NCBI GenBank assembly: GCA_964017045.1
Contig: OZ024810.1
Coordinates: forward strand, 10,595,562 to 10,659,561
DNA: 64,000 nt
DNA from: Omphiscola glabra
Taxonomy: Eukaryota; Mollusca; Gastropoda; Lymnaeidae
Reading direction: 5' to 3'
The stretch's first letter is position 1. The number at the start of each line of letters is the position of its first letter. Made by a program: the position numbers and the translations under genes. Below are positions 11,701 to 23,154 of this stretch, one piece after another. Under the pieces are notes generated by a model. It saw only the letters and a list, made by a program, of their open reading frames with translations. It had not been told where the DNA came from and did no database searches.

Positions 11701-14700
11701 TCACCATACAGAGTTTTTTCCTATATGATTCCTGGTAGGGAGAGAATTCAAGGTTTTTGCCTTCATCTGTAATTTTTGTGGGGGAATGTCATGGGTGATC
11801 TTAAAATGAGCTCTCATTCAAGGCCCAGCCCAATGGACCACAGCTCAATGGATCAGCTCAATGGCACACAGCTCAATGGATCAGCTCAATGGCACACAGC
11901 TCAATGGATCAGCCCAATGGCACACAGCTCAATGGATTAGCCCAATGGCCCACAGCTTAATGGATCAGCCCAATGGCACACAGCTCAATGGATCAGCCCA
12001 ATGGCACACAGCTCAATGGATCAGCCCAATGGCCCACAGCTTAATGGATCAGCCCAATGGCACATGGCCAAGCCCAATTTGTCACTTGCTAGAGAGAGCT
12101 GCCAAATGAACATCCTGTGGTAGGGTGAGCTGCTAAGGAGGGGCAGAAAAGGAGGGGCAGCAAAGGAAGAGCAGCAAAGGAGGGACAGCAAAGGAGGGGC
12201 AGCAAAGGAGGGGCAGCAAAGGAGGGGCAGCTAAAGATGGTGACACCTCTGTTCACTGTTTTCTTCATTACTGCCATTCTGGGGTTTGAATTACGGAAAA
12301 CAAAAATGTGTCCAGGCCACATGAATATTTTAAAGGGAGGAAAGCTGGTATGCTGCCAACTCATGTTTTGTGTATAAATCAGTGCTGTGGAAATCAGTGC
12401 TGTGGAAATCAGTGCTGTGGAGATCAGTGCTGTGGAGATCAGTGCTGTGGAGATCAGTGCTGTGGAAATCAGTGCTGTGGAAATCAGTGCTGTGGAGATC
12501 AGTGCTGTGGAAATCAGTGCTGTGGAAATCAGTGCTGTGGAAATCAGTGCTGTGGAGATAAGTGCTGTGGAGATCAGTGCTGTGGAAATCAGTGCTGTGG
12601 AAATCAGTGCTGTGGAGATAAGTGCTGTGGAAATCAGTGCTGTGGAGATCAGTGCTGTGGAAATCAGTGCTGTGGAAATCAGTGCTGTGGAAATCAGTGC
12701 TGTGGAAATCAGTGCTGTGGAAATCAGTGCTGTGGAAATCAGTGCTGTGGAAATCAGTGCTGTGGAGATCAGTGCTGTGGAAATCAGTGCTCTGGAGAAG
12801 AAAGAAAAAAATGTTTTATTTTGGATTGAATAATGTTTCTGTTTTAGCTTAAAATTGGACCCAGTCAAACTGAGAGTGAACCAAGCCAGGTGGCATGTCA
12901 ACAGGCTGCACAGATATCTGAGCTTCCTTGCTCTGGCTGATGAGCGACAGCTGAGTTGGTGGGGCCCTAAGCAGGTTAGTCATTATGTTGTATCTCACAA
13001 CTTGTCTATTGGTGTTTAGAATCAGGTTTTAAGGTCAGTTATCTGGACATACATAAAATCCTTATATGATGTTTCTTTAAATGAATGTAGATATAAATCT
13101 TCATGTAAATGTTAATCTTCACCAGATCATCAATGTTGGTTTGGAAGGAATACACCTAGAGAGTCACAAAGATAAACTTCATCTGGTGAGAGTTTATCCT
13201 TTTTTAAAATTTGATGGGAAAAAAAATGTTTTTTAGCTAAATAAAAAAAAGAAAAGATGTTTCTTTATGGAATTAAATTCATGTCACCCAATGGTGGTTA
13301 ATTTTTGTACAGGACTTTAATTTACAAACCTTAAGAGGTTGAAAATTTATTAGAGGAAAAAAAAAATTAAATGCGTATTTCATTGTTCCCTTTGTTGTTA
13401 ATGTAACTGGAGAGTCATCATTAACATTAATAAATATCAGCTGGATAGTGGTCATTAACATTGGTGTATATCAACTGTATAGTGTCCAAATACATTATTT
13501 TGTGTTTGTAAATGTCTGCATGTATCAATTTTTATGTTTTCAGGTTCGTGAATACAATCTTGGGAAAATCAGTGAAGTTGCAGCATATTTCACATTTGTA
13601 AGTTAAATAAAAACTTCATTATTTCTTTATAAATTACTCAAAAATTTGTCTCATTATTTCACTTCAACCAGCTTGATTGTAGTATAATCAGTATTTGTCC
13701 TTTACACAATTTCTTTAAGGTGGTCTTGAAAAGATATGGTTCTTTAAACTGCCAAATGTATGGGATGGGAAATATTTTTAGCTCTTGGCATACAACCACA
13801 AAATATTACCTAAATGGCATTCCATGATCCAAAATGTTCTTGTAACAACAAATTTCAGCTGAATGATGTAAAGAAAGGAGGTGAAGTTGTCTTTACAGAC
13901 CAGGGTATCACGCTCCATCCTGAAAAGGTAAAATGTGCTTGTTTAACCAAGATATATATAATTCTTGCAGCCGATTCCATTTGATGAAGAATTTTTAAGA
14001 TTGTTGCTCACGCACAACAGCTGCTTTAAGAAAAAAAGACATAATAAATAAAAACAAGTAAAATACAGCTTGCAAAATAGTTCTGACAGCATGGCCTTGA
14101 AAAAAATTTTGTTGTTGTAAAAAGCTTTTAACAAATGGTTACATCTATATCCAGGGAAGCGAACAAATAGTTATATCTATATCCAGAGAAGTTAACAAAT
14201 GGTTTATCTATATCCAGTGAAGTTCACAATTGGTTATATCTATATCCAGGGAAGTGTGTTGTTCTACTCACCAGTGGAGACAAAAATTCACAGCTTCTGT
14301 CCTGTAGTAGGCAGTTCTTTGTGGGGTAAGTACTTCCACTGATAGCAACTATGTTAAGCTCATATTCAAACTGCGCAGTGTGTGACGGTTATAACAGTAG
14401 TATTGATCATGAAATGAAATAGTTTGATTAGAGATTTAAAAAATATATTTTTCTCAATGAATTATTTGCTTCTGTTTTACTTGACATTGGTAGGAATGAT
14501 ATAAAATAACCTCAAGTTTGAGTATGGATGAAAGGGAGATTTAAAATTTAAAGATATACATGCTGCATTTATTTTTTTTTTAAAATTGATGTTTTTCTGG
14601 TGTGATTACTTCATTACATATTGGAGAATGTTAAAATTAATGTTTCTTTTTTTTTCTTCTTCAGTGGCCATTAATCCATCTCACGAAAAGAAGAAAGATT

Positions 14701-14732
14701 TCTGTGTGGCTGATGATGAGAGGGATTATTAG
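5771..14732 (+). CDS. P4HA-like: Prolyl 4-hydroxylase subunit alpha-like protein (14 exons, 535 aa)
   Basis: Homologue of the catalytic alpha subunit of collagen prolyl 4-hydroxylase, an ER-lumen Fe(II)/2-oxoglutarate dioxygenase that works as a tetramer with protein disulfide isomerase. Exons: 5771-6012, 7120-7268, 7889-8091, 8847-8996, 9368-9419, 9533-9690, 10383-10529, 11036-11088, 12848-12974, 13126-13185, 13544-13597, 13859-13927, 14250-14325, 14665-14732. All junctions are GT/AG and every phase joins. The 535-aa length matches the family (about 535). The first exon encodes a signal-peptide-like start (MINIVATIVFCLTYLV) and an acidic stretch. Then come the N-terminal domain (WNPVNMYHLLRRLDDGW), the TPR peptide-binding region and the dioxygenase domain. 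Iron ligands are His441 and Asp443 (HLESHKD) and His502. Four cysteines match the two family disulfides: 311 with 324, and 505 with 527. The lysine ten residues after the last His is Leu512, which is unusual. Divergence is high, so it may be a specialised or inactive paralogue. Exon 1 is the least certain part. Confidence 0.9.
6090..6240. repeat. G-rich interspersed repeat fragment in intron 1
   Basis: The segment begins ggggggcgtccattaactac and contains two long G-runs, then ttgacgtcaac. Similar (c)gtccat-aa-tacgtc openings followed by G- or C-runs occur near 40125-40220 (opposite G/C sense) and 44020-44090. This suggests a degenerate interspersed repeat. The family is not identified. Confidence 0.4.
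8541..8764. mobile_element. Candidate MITE in P4HA-like intron 3
   Basis: The left end gactattcgcacccgggt and the reverse complement of the right end ggccattcgcacccgggt match at 15 of 18 bases and face each other 224 bp apart. The interior is AT-rich and non-coding. No clear target-site duplication was found, so this is a candidate only. Confidence 0.45.
10226..10290 (+). mobile_element. LINE 3' tail (CR1/L2-like) in P4HA-like intron 6
   Basis: cagcgcagtgagcccaggct is followed by ggggtaccacgctatataa and an (aat)n microsatellite. The same block recurs at 36862-36930. A 3' tail ending in a short microsatellite is characteristic of CR1/L2-type elements. About 130 bp of T-rich upstream sequence may be more of the 3' UTR. 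Confidence 0.65.
11089..11305. repeat. 24-bp minisatellite starting at the exon 8 splice donor
   Basis: Nine or so units of 24 bp share the core aaagttagacagta and ctatgttg. Bases 11090-11113, the first bases of the intron after the donor GT begins, match the following unit at 22 of 24 positions. The array therefore starts within the 5' splice site of P4HA-like exon 8. Confidence 0.85.
11510..11645. repeat. Direct duplication, about 67 bp, 2 copies
   Basis: Two copies share gggaccatgaatacagctgc and gaggcacacgctaggtgca within intron 8 of the P4HA-like gene. Confidence 0.75.
11820..12070. repeat. 26-bp minisatellite, about 9 copies
   Basis: Core acagctcaatggatcagccc, then aatggc. It lies in intron 8 of the P4HA-like gene. 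The plus-strand open frame over it is a repeat artefact. Confidence 0.85.
12125..12235. repeat. 15-bp purine-rich minisatellite, about 7 copies
   Basis: Core aaaggaggggcagca, nearly all purine on the plus strand. It lies in intron 8 of the P4HA-like gene between two other arrays. Confidence 0.8.
12372..12796. repeat. 15-bp minisatellite, about 28 copies
   Basis: The unit aaatcagtgctgtgg, with a gag variant, is very homogeneous. Because the period is a multiple of three without stops, several frames on both strands are open for 60-270 codons and encode monotonous pentapeptides. It ends about 50 bp before the acceptor of P4HA-like exon 9 and is intronic, not coding. Confidence 0.95.
14131..14256. 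repeat. 32-bp minisatellite ending at the exon 13 acceptor
   Basis: Four units contain atctatatccag followed by ggaag, agaag, tgaag and ggaag. The fourth is the genuine intron/exon junction of P4HA-like exon 13, whose exon begins ggaagtgtg at 14250. The acceptor and the first exon bases have been copied three times upstream. Confidence 0.85.
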
Positions 14733-16889
14733 AAGGTCGAGATTTAGATTGGCTAGTTTCTACAATAGTTACCTAGCAATGTAAATGTTGCAAATTTGTA
14801 TAGCCAATCCATCACTTCCATTCATTCACCATTTTATTTCAAACAATTTTATACCATGTTCCAAGAAATTTAATTTTATCCCCCCACTGGTAATTTGATA
14901 AAAAGACTGGATAAGGATGATCGTGATAAGTGGAAAGATTATTCAATTGGTATGTTTTTAATCAGTTATGAAAGGGGACATAATTTATAGTATCCAGTTA
15001 TAAAAATGTGTTATTCCTCCTGTATTTACCTTGAAAGAAGCACATCTGTAGGGACTTGTGCCCCAAAAAGAAAAAAAATGGGAAAGGGTAACACTTTAAC
15101 ATTTCTAATAAATATTTTTGAGTTCATTATGTTTGCATTTTGTAACATGTAGGCCTTTGACCGATAAATATGGATGGTTCATCTGATCCTATATAGTGTA
15201 TGGGACTGTTTCTCAAAAACATTCAGTGGCGTAAATGAAAGTCTCATCTTAGCTGATGACAGCCTTATAGCTTAAATTATTATAACTTTTATTAAACATA
15301 GTACTGCTTGCTATAAATCTGACATCCTACTGAGCTAGTGATAACATTAAACGAGGTGTGTTGTTGAATGTGGAGAATGCAACACTTGTGTCTATTAAAC
15401 ATTGTCTTTGTCAAAGAAATCTCTTCGGTAAAGTTTTTAGTTGTTATATTCTTATAAATAGCTTAGCATCTGTCTACACTTCAGGCATAAAGTAAAGAAT
15501 TAAGTGTGGCTCTCACAGGTAGCTGTAGTGCACGTGTGGCATAACTTGATTAAAGCAAATTTATATGCTGTCATCTCTCTTTAAAATACCAGCCTCTGAC
15601 AAAAAATACACACAATAATTGTTGGAATAATATTTATTTTAGGGTACATTCATATTATGTTTAAGTTTATAATGATGTTCTTGCAAAAAAAAAAAATTTT
15701 ATCTTCAGTAACACAAAAAAAAAAAAAACTTTGCATCCCTAAAATACTTTTTCTTCTTTGTTAGGAATGTACTGCTATTTTTATACCAGTCTCAACATAC
15801 AAAATATGAATCAAACATTGACAACATGAGTAAACAACTGTGTAATAATATCAAGTCACACTCGGGGAAATATGAAAGAAAATAGTGAGCAGATTTCACT
15901 CTTCCAAAACAAATGCGTTAATGTGAACACATTCTTAAATATTCAATATCATTTTTAAGGAGATTGTCCTCTCATGAGTACATTCCTTGGAAAAAAATTA
16001 ATACCCTTAATTAAAAAAATACAAGAAGGGTATTTGAGAGAAATGAGTTGTTACAAGCAAAGCCAATGCCCACATCAAGTTATAATGAAATTATTTTGTT
16101 TCTCAGTTTGATTTTTGCATCAACATGAATTCAATTATTGATTTGATTGAAAATTGTATATTGCTGAATTTATTTTATTAAAAGTCACACCTATTCTGTG
16201 TGCTGAACAATTTCTTTATAGTTGATATAATCAATTACAAAAGTTGCACAGATCCTTCAATACCTTACATTTGAACTAATTTTTTACAAATTACATTAAG
16301 AAAAAGCTGAACATTACTCAAAATAACAGTAGCAGTTTATAACATTTATAAATTAGGACTTGAGAGGTAGGAACAAATAATATTTATGTAAAATTTAAAA
16401 ATAAATTGCTGAATAAAAAAAAAAATCATAAATTCACCAAATATACAATGCAGTTTTCACAACTTCATATGATAATGACATAAATATTTCAACTTGTACA
16501 ACAAACAACAAAAAACAGTTGAGTATAATTATTCAGACCTACTACAGCTTTAGTTAGATGTCTTTGTAGCAAAGTGTGAAGTTATAACATTTTTTTATAA
16601 CAAGTACAATAACACACACAAAATAAAGACTTCTAACTATGCAACCACTAAATACAAAAAAATAAAATAATGGAAAATCTTTTAAAATATTTACTTTTCA
16701 TTTATATTTCAGTCTGGTTCATGAATGTCTCTCTAGTTTGAATTAAACATTTTGATGTTGCATCAAGTGTGTACCTCACATTTCTAATACAAATAACTAT
16801 TTTGAAAAAAACCCTGCTTAACTTTTTACCCAACAACTCTCCCATCCTGCTGCTGCTACTGTGATCAGAACAAAAACTTTAAAAAATAC
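14733..16889. other. AT-rich 3' flanks between convergent genes
   Basis: This holds the 3' UTRs of the P4HA-like gene (from the left) and the phosphonoacetaldehyde hydrolase gene (from the right). A canonical aataaa at 15107-15112 could be the polyadenylation signal of the first. Several tttatt motifs could serve the second. No exon or repeat array is seen. Confidence 0.5.
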
Positions 16890-19800
16890 CTAAGGCCTTT
16901 CACCTCTGGCAAGACGAGCGTTAATATCTTCAACAACACGGGGCAGCTCTGCGATAGTGTCAATGACGTAGTGGGCGCCAGATTTGACCAGGATGTCACG
17001 GGACTTGGCCAGACGTCTCTGAATCTCTTCCTTGGGGAGCTGCTCATCCTCCTCCAGGGTGTTGATGTCCATGTAGTTGCTGTGGCGGGCCACACCAACA
17101 CCCCAGCATCCAGCAGACTGGGCCTCTCCTACACCAGACACGGTGTCGTCAACCTGTGAACGGAAGAAATGGCTTGGACTACGTTTGTAAAGCAAGATAA
17201 TGAACAGCAGATCTGGTAATTAAAAACAAGTTCCTGATCCTAAACAAATCCTGTTTTTTCTTTTTGTAAGTAAAATAAAACACACCCTCCTTTTCCTCCC
17301 AAACCGCCTCATCGAGCTTGTAACGAGTTATTCCAATAATAAAATGGCTCACCTCTGACTTCACTGTCTAATCTTGTGTCTAAACACCCCCCCCCCACTC
17401 CTAATGTTAAAACAAAAGAAAATAAACGCTCTCTGTCTCTCAACACTTACAGTAGGAGTGAGGTGGCTGTGAGCAAAGAATGGGTAAAATAGAGTGATGC
17501 CATTTTTTATCCATCTCGCTGATGTGCCATCATTTGGGCTTTACTAAAGGCTGCCGCTATTTACTGTTATTTTAGTGTTTCAAAGGGGGACAACACCTAA
17601 ACCAAACACGAAGCTGGGTTTTTCATCATTCTTTTGCAACTCAATATTTTTGCTTTGGTGGCCCGGATCACGACCTGTCATTTGGGTCTGAGTGATAAGG
17701 TGTGTAATGGTCTCGCAAACTGGTCTAAGACCACGCCACCCTCTAATTGCCAGATGGAACTCAAAGGCCACAAAAAATAAATCTATGAGAATTTCAAAAC
17801 TCAGTGTTTACCCAGACCTTGAGACCGGTGGTCAACACTGGCTATCATACAGAAATCCTCACTTGATATCATACAGATATCCACTCTAGATATCATACAG
17901 TTATCCACACTAGATATACAGTTATCCACACTGGATATCATACATATATCTGTATGGTTAACCATAGATAATTTATTGCACTTCATCCCCCACTAGCACA
18001 TCCCAACAATCTCATTTGACGACTAATTTAGATGACTCTATATCCTTTTACCTTGACCACAGAGTGAATGTTTGGGACATTGAGGAGGTCAAGGTTACGG
18101 TACACCATGAATGGATTGGGTCTAGCACCATGTAAAACCTCATCACCTGCCACATTCACATCAGGCTCATATCTGAAAGTGATCATATGAAATACATTTG
18201 TCAAAAGTCTTTTTGTGCTGAACATGTCATGGATTGATAGCCTCTCCTAAATTAGTGTGTTTTTTAAAAATTCACTATTGATAAATAAAGTAGGTCAAGG
18301 AAAATCAAACTTTATTTTTAAATCCCAAACTTTAAAAAAAAGGACTAGATAATCTTCTGTTTCATGCACCAGAATTTAAGTCAGTCCATACGCAACAACC
18401 CCTCTGAGAAGACAGTTATGAAATATTTTGATTAGTAGACCCAACAACCCCAGAACCCCTGAGCAGACAGTTATGACATATTTTGATTAGTAGACCCAAC
18501 AACCCCAGAACCCCTGAGTAGACAGTTACGACATATTTTGATTAGTAGACCCAACAACCCCAGAACCCCTGAGTAGACAGTTATGACATATTTTGATTAG
18601 TAGACCCAACAACCCCAGAACCCCTGAGCAGACAGTTACGACATATTTTGATTAGTAGACCCAACAACCCCAGAACCCCTGAGCAGACAGTTATGACATA
18701 TTTTGATTAGTAGACCCAACAACCCCAGAACCCCTGAGTAGACAGTTATGACATATTTTGATTAGTAGACCCAACAACCCCAGAACCCCTGAGCAGACAG
18801 TTATGACATATTTTGATTAGTAGACCCAACAACCCCAGAACCCCTGAGTAGACAGTTATGACATATTTTGATTAGTAGACCCAACAACCCCAGAACCCCT
18901 GAGTAGACAGTTATGACATATTTTGATTAGTAGACCCAACAACCCCAGAACCCCTGAGTAGACAGTTATGACCTATTTTGATTACTAGACCGATGAACTT
19001 GGCTGGGGTAGTTTTTTCACCCCCTTTATCTCAGTATGTATTTAGCATGACCTTGCAAGCACCTTATGTCAGTCTTCTCAAGTTTATAGATATTCAATTT
19101 TTTTTTTCATTTACTATCTTCTCAAGTGTACTGTAATCCAGGTTTTTAACTCCCTAGCTGTAACCCAGTTGGACTGATACACATAATCCAGTTGGACTGA
19201 AGGCCCCTAACCCGGTTGGACTGACTGAAGGCCATTAACCCAATTGGACTGAGTGCATATTTTATAACAATTTGACCGCTCAGAGCCAAGGGGCCTGAAA
19301 TTATTAGAACAGAGTTTTACCAACCCCTGCTTCTTGGCTGCTTCTAGAAGGACGTCCACCATGCTCCTGGTGAAGCCAGTGGTCACTCCGATTTTGCATC
19401 CAAACTCCTTCTTGAGGATTCTCACAGCTTCAGCTGCCCCAGGGATCAGCTCAGAGTATTGTGAAAGTGCTGCAATTTGCATGGGTACAAAGTCTTTGAA
19501 CATAGCATCCACTGAACTCTGGTCAGGATATTTACCATGGACTTCCTTCCATCTCTGTCTAACCTCTGGCATCTCAGTTATTGCCTTTTGGAATTAATAA
19601 AAAAAAATTAAAACTGAATATATACTTAATCCAAAAAATTAGACAAAATTTTAAGTTATTAGTCTGAATTTATGGACTCCCCAAACAGTAAGGTGGACTC
19701 CCCAGGCAGAAATGTGGACTCCCCAGGCAGAAATGTGGACTCCCCAGGCAGAAATGTGGACTCCCCAGACAGAAATGTGGACTTCCAAGACAGAAATGTG

Positions 19801-21539
19801 GACTCCCCAGGCAGAAATGTGGACTCCCCAGGCAGCAATGTTGCTATCTTACAACAATAAAAAACCCATTGGTGCTAGGCACAGAATGGAGGATGTGCAG
19901 CATTTAAGCAAGAAGTTACCAAGGAGGGAGAGCTATGCGAAGGAAAAGCTGCGCACAGGTCAAAGCATAAAATTCACCCCGCCCCCTTCCACTTTTAAAA
20001 TGATGTAGTCCTGTAAGTATCACTGATGATTTCTGCACTATGGTGGCTGCCCACTTGGCACGGCCCTGGGTACAGCGGGGTGGGAGTTAAACATGATGCA
20101 GTGCTCACTACCACCTATAAAACAATATTTTAAAGTAGTTCAGAAAATGCACAGAACAGTTTCTATACACAGATGCTATGTGGCAATCATTTCCCCAACC
20201 CCCCCCAACCACTTCCTTTTTCCCTCCTCCCCCAATCAAAATGGTTCTGGAAAGGAAGAATTTTAGGTAGAAATCGATCTAATTTTTAAAAATAAATATT
20301 TTTATTAAAAATTTACACTTTTGTTTTTTTTACAAAATAATTTAACTTAAATATTTTAATTATCAAGTCGTTTTAATTTTTAAAATTACATATTTCAATG
20401 GTCCGTAAGGTTCACAGACGTGCGTCCCATGTTCTCACCTAGTAAGCTTACACTTGATTCCCTATTTAAAAAAAACAACAAATCTACTTTAATTATCTGT
20501 GCTACTAGCATTCAGCTCAAGATCATTAATGGCTATACTCAATAGCCTTCTAAAAACTGCCTAGACATCAGCCCTTGATACTGTGGCCCGGACACATGCC
20601 AGCTGATCAGATTACAATGTGATGAGAAACTGTTCACTGCCATTTTTTTTTTACCCAATTTTTCCGAAGCCCTATATAAAAAATGTTTATAAAAAAAAAA
20701 AAAAAAGGAAAAAAGTGCCTTGAATCCACACCACAGGAGATGTCATTTATTTAACCAAGATTAGCTCATGGTAGGTCAAAACTAATTAAAAATGTCTTAA
20801 TGACAGCCTCCAGTTGGTGCTGGCCCGTGGTGTGACAAAGTTGTCCAGAGGTTGGGCCCACTACAGAGCAGCCACAGAGTGCACAAGTTTCTGGCCTCTA
20901 CAGGGCTGACGTGCATATAATTAAGCATGAGGCATTTAAAGGCGACGTAGAATTTGACACTCAGAAAAATGTAAATACCCTTTATAGTGGTGTAGTAAAG
21001 CAATCATCAGTCAGTTGTGGTTGACTTGAACTCAGGCAAAAATACACTCACTCGCTCTCATACCTTGCTCTCATGAGTACAACAAAATGGAGGCCATGAA
21101 ATAACAAAACAAAAAAACATCCCGCAATCTGACCGCAACATTTGCATTAGTATTTTTTCTTTTTTTCAATACAATTTTTATTAAAAAAACTTTGGTAGTT
21201 ATCTTGACCGTCTGAACAATTTAACTATACATAACATGCGTATGTAACTATTCACAGTTCCCGAATACCCTGTGTTATTGTAATGCCTTGTCTGCTTAAG
21301 ACACCCTGCTGCCCCCCCTCCCCCTGACGCACGAATACCTTTATGTGAAGATCCTTGCGGAGTCCCATGGGCAGTCTGGACTCGGTCATAGTGATGGGCA
21401 CTTTGTGCTTCTTGAAGACCTCCACAAAGACAACGGCGGGCGCCAGCACGTACTTATCAATGGTGGTGCCGCTCCAGTCCAGGATGCAGGCTTTGACGGG
21501 ACCCACGTAGGACTTTGAGTATCGAAATGCTGTGCTCAT
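16890..21539 (-). CDS. phnX-like: Phosphonoacetaldehyde hydrolase (4 coding exons, 281 aa)
   Basis: HAD-superfamily phosphonatase, which cleaves the C-P bond of phosphonoacetaldehyde to acetaldehyde and phosphate after transamination of 2-aminoethylphosphonate. Coding exons on the minus strand: 21539-21339, 19584-19325, 18172-18052, 17153-16890. All phases join. Exon 2 must use a donor reading gttggt, because only this gives QGYEPDV, as in the family; a stronger-looking gtaaaa donor lies 4 nt downstream. Motifs: nucleophile Asp21 (ILDWSGTTID), Schiff-base Lys62 (PMGLRKDLHI) at the same 41-residue spacing as the characterised bacterial enzyme, VTTGFTR at 134-140, GARPNPFM, and VVKVDDTV, where Asp197 matches the metal-binding Asp. 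The usual GDTxxD reads DDTVSG, so the second acid is Gly201. An acceptor at 21569-21568 just upstream of the ATG implies a 5' UTR exon further right. Bacterial enzymes are about 270 aa, so this one looks full-length. Confidence 0.92.
17845..17960. repeat. Short degenerate repeat, about 5 copies
   Basis: Units contain atatcatacagatatccac or ttatccacactagatat. It lies in the last intron of the phosphonoacetaldehyde hydrolase gene. Confidence 0.6.
18390..18985. repeat. 55-bp minisatellite, about 11 copies
   Basis: Units contain gacagttatgacatattttg, then attagtagacccaacaaccc, then cagaacccctgagta. Sequence is very uniform except at the ends. It lies in intron 2 of the phosphonoacetaldehyde hydrolase gene. 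Confidence 0.9.
19140..19255. repeat. Degenerate repeat, core cagttggactga
   Basis: About five copies of taacccagttggactga with variable spacers lie just downstream (in transcription) of exon 2 of the phosphonoacetaldehyde hydrolase gene. Confidence 0.65.
19672..19845. repeat. 21-bp minisatellite, about 8 copies
   Basis: Core gtggactccccaggcagaaa. It lies in intron 1 of the phosphonoacetaldehyde hydrolase gene, close to the exon 2 acceptor. The rest of this intron (19846-21338) shows no exon or array. Confidence 0.85.
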
Positions 21540-21964
21540 GTTGACTGGCTTGGTGACACGACTGGTTCTGTTGGGGGGAGAGATGAGCAAATGTTTGTCA
21601 GAGTTCCATCCGTTTTTAAATATTGGAATAATTGCATTAACTAAGTCGGTCTACAGCAGGACACGAAGACACCTACAACATATCTTTTTTTAGAGAACAG
21701 ATAAACCACTTTCACTTTCAAGTGAATGGTACATGTTCTGAGTGACATGTGGTCTGAGTTTTATGGGTTTTCAGATTCTCAAAATGTTAGTCATAGATCC
21801 AACAGGTGGACATGAAAATGCGGCATTGGATGTCAATGCATATTGATATACCACTGACAATGTAATTTAAGTTAACATGTTCGGAAACATGATGAAATTA
21901 CAGAACACAAGCCAGAGGGCAAAAGAATCAAGTGGAAATTAAAAATTAAATGTTACACAGAGGT

Positions 21965-22330
21965 TGAGTGCAGACAGACATGGGCTTGGGTACAGACATG
22001 GGCTTGGGTACAGACATGGGCTTGGGTACAGACATGGGCTTGGGTACAGACATGGGCTTTGGTACAGACATGGGCTTTGGTACAGACATGGGCTTGGGTA
22101 CAGACATGGGCTTGGGTACAGACATGGGCGTGTACAGATGGGCATGAACTTCATTACAGACATACATGGGCTTGAGTACAGAAATGGGCTTGAGTACATA
22201 TATGGGCTTGAGTACAGACATGGGCTTGAGTACAGACATGGGCTTGAGTACAGACATGGGCTTGAGTACAGACATGGGCTTGAGTACAGACATGGGCTTG
22301 AGTACAGACATGGGCTTGAGTACAGACATG
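21965..22330. repeat. 18-bp minisatellite in two sub-blocks, about 20 copies
   Basis: The left block uses acagacatgggcttgggt, the right block acagacatgggcttgagt. They are separated by a diverged stretch near 22125-22165. All six frames are largely open because the unit is a multiple of three. It lies upstream of the first coding exon of the phosphonoacetaldehyde hydrolase gene, probably in a 5' UTR intron. Confidence 0.9.
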
Positions 22331-22394
22331 GCAACTATTGTTAACGCTAAATTCTATTTTTAAAAAAGACATTGCGCCAAATAACTTGCTGCTA

Positions 22395-22490
22395 CAATAC
22401 GAGAACATGGCACTGGTCAGGTGAGCACCTGACACTGGTCCCCGTGAGCACTCGGCACTGGTCCCAGTGAGCACCTGGCACTGATCACAT
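22395..22490. repeat. Degenerate repeat, core gagcacctggcactg
   Basis: Three to four copies of cactggtcccagtgagcac and variants. Confidence 0.55.
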
Positions 22491-22604
22491 GTGCTCCTAA
22501 AAACTATAATATGAGCACCTGCCTGTGACCATATGCTACTTCCGGGTGCGTCAATATGTATCAACTTACAAACTAGCGCCTTGCCACGATGTGACGTGTT
22601 CCCT

Positions 22605-22715
22605 GCATATGTGCTCTGTGTGCCGCACAGTTCTCTGTGAGCCGCATATTGCTCAGTGTGCCGCATAGTGCTTCGTGTGCCGCATAATGCTCCGTGTGCC
22701 GCATATTGCTCTGTG
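22605..22715 (+). repeat. 19-bp array related to the large satellite
   Basis: Five to six units of the type agtgcttcgtgtgccgcat have a 19-bp period. The unit matches the unit of the 23754-25522 satellite at about 15 of 19 positions. Confidence 0.75.
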
Positions 22716-23154
22716 CCCTCTGCCTTCTGACTTCATCGTCCATGACATGACGCAAGTCTCAAGTGTTAAAATATAAGGGGTAATAATCTCACCTGACAGA
22801 CTCAAAGGGGGATCAGAAGTCATAGGCTAAGCAAATGTAATGTTGCCTTATCAATTTTTTTAATAACGTATTCTTATTCAACTTTCGTCTCACCAAGGCC
22901 ACCGTGTGCTCATCGTAACAAGGAGCCCATGATCTAATTTTAGCCCGTGTGTTTACAAAAACAAATCGTCTCTGCCTGCACGCGGCCAAGACACGTGTGA
23001 CAGTATTATGCCGCGTCGTCCCAATGCGTGTGCCCACATTTCCTTGGGACGCGTTAGCTACGGTTGTTTCAACGCTGACTGTATTTCTCGTGTGTGCTGT
23101 GCTGGTCTCACGACAAATTAGTCTTATTACTTTTACACACTGCCAGTATTGACC

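Noticed and set aside
12089..12901. 270-codon minus-strand ORF with a repeated STALI pentapeptide, and plus-strand CGNQC/CGDQC repeats
   Set aside because: They are six-frame readings of a 15-bp intronic minisatellite. The flanking real exons of the P4HA-like gene lie on the plus strand in another frame.
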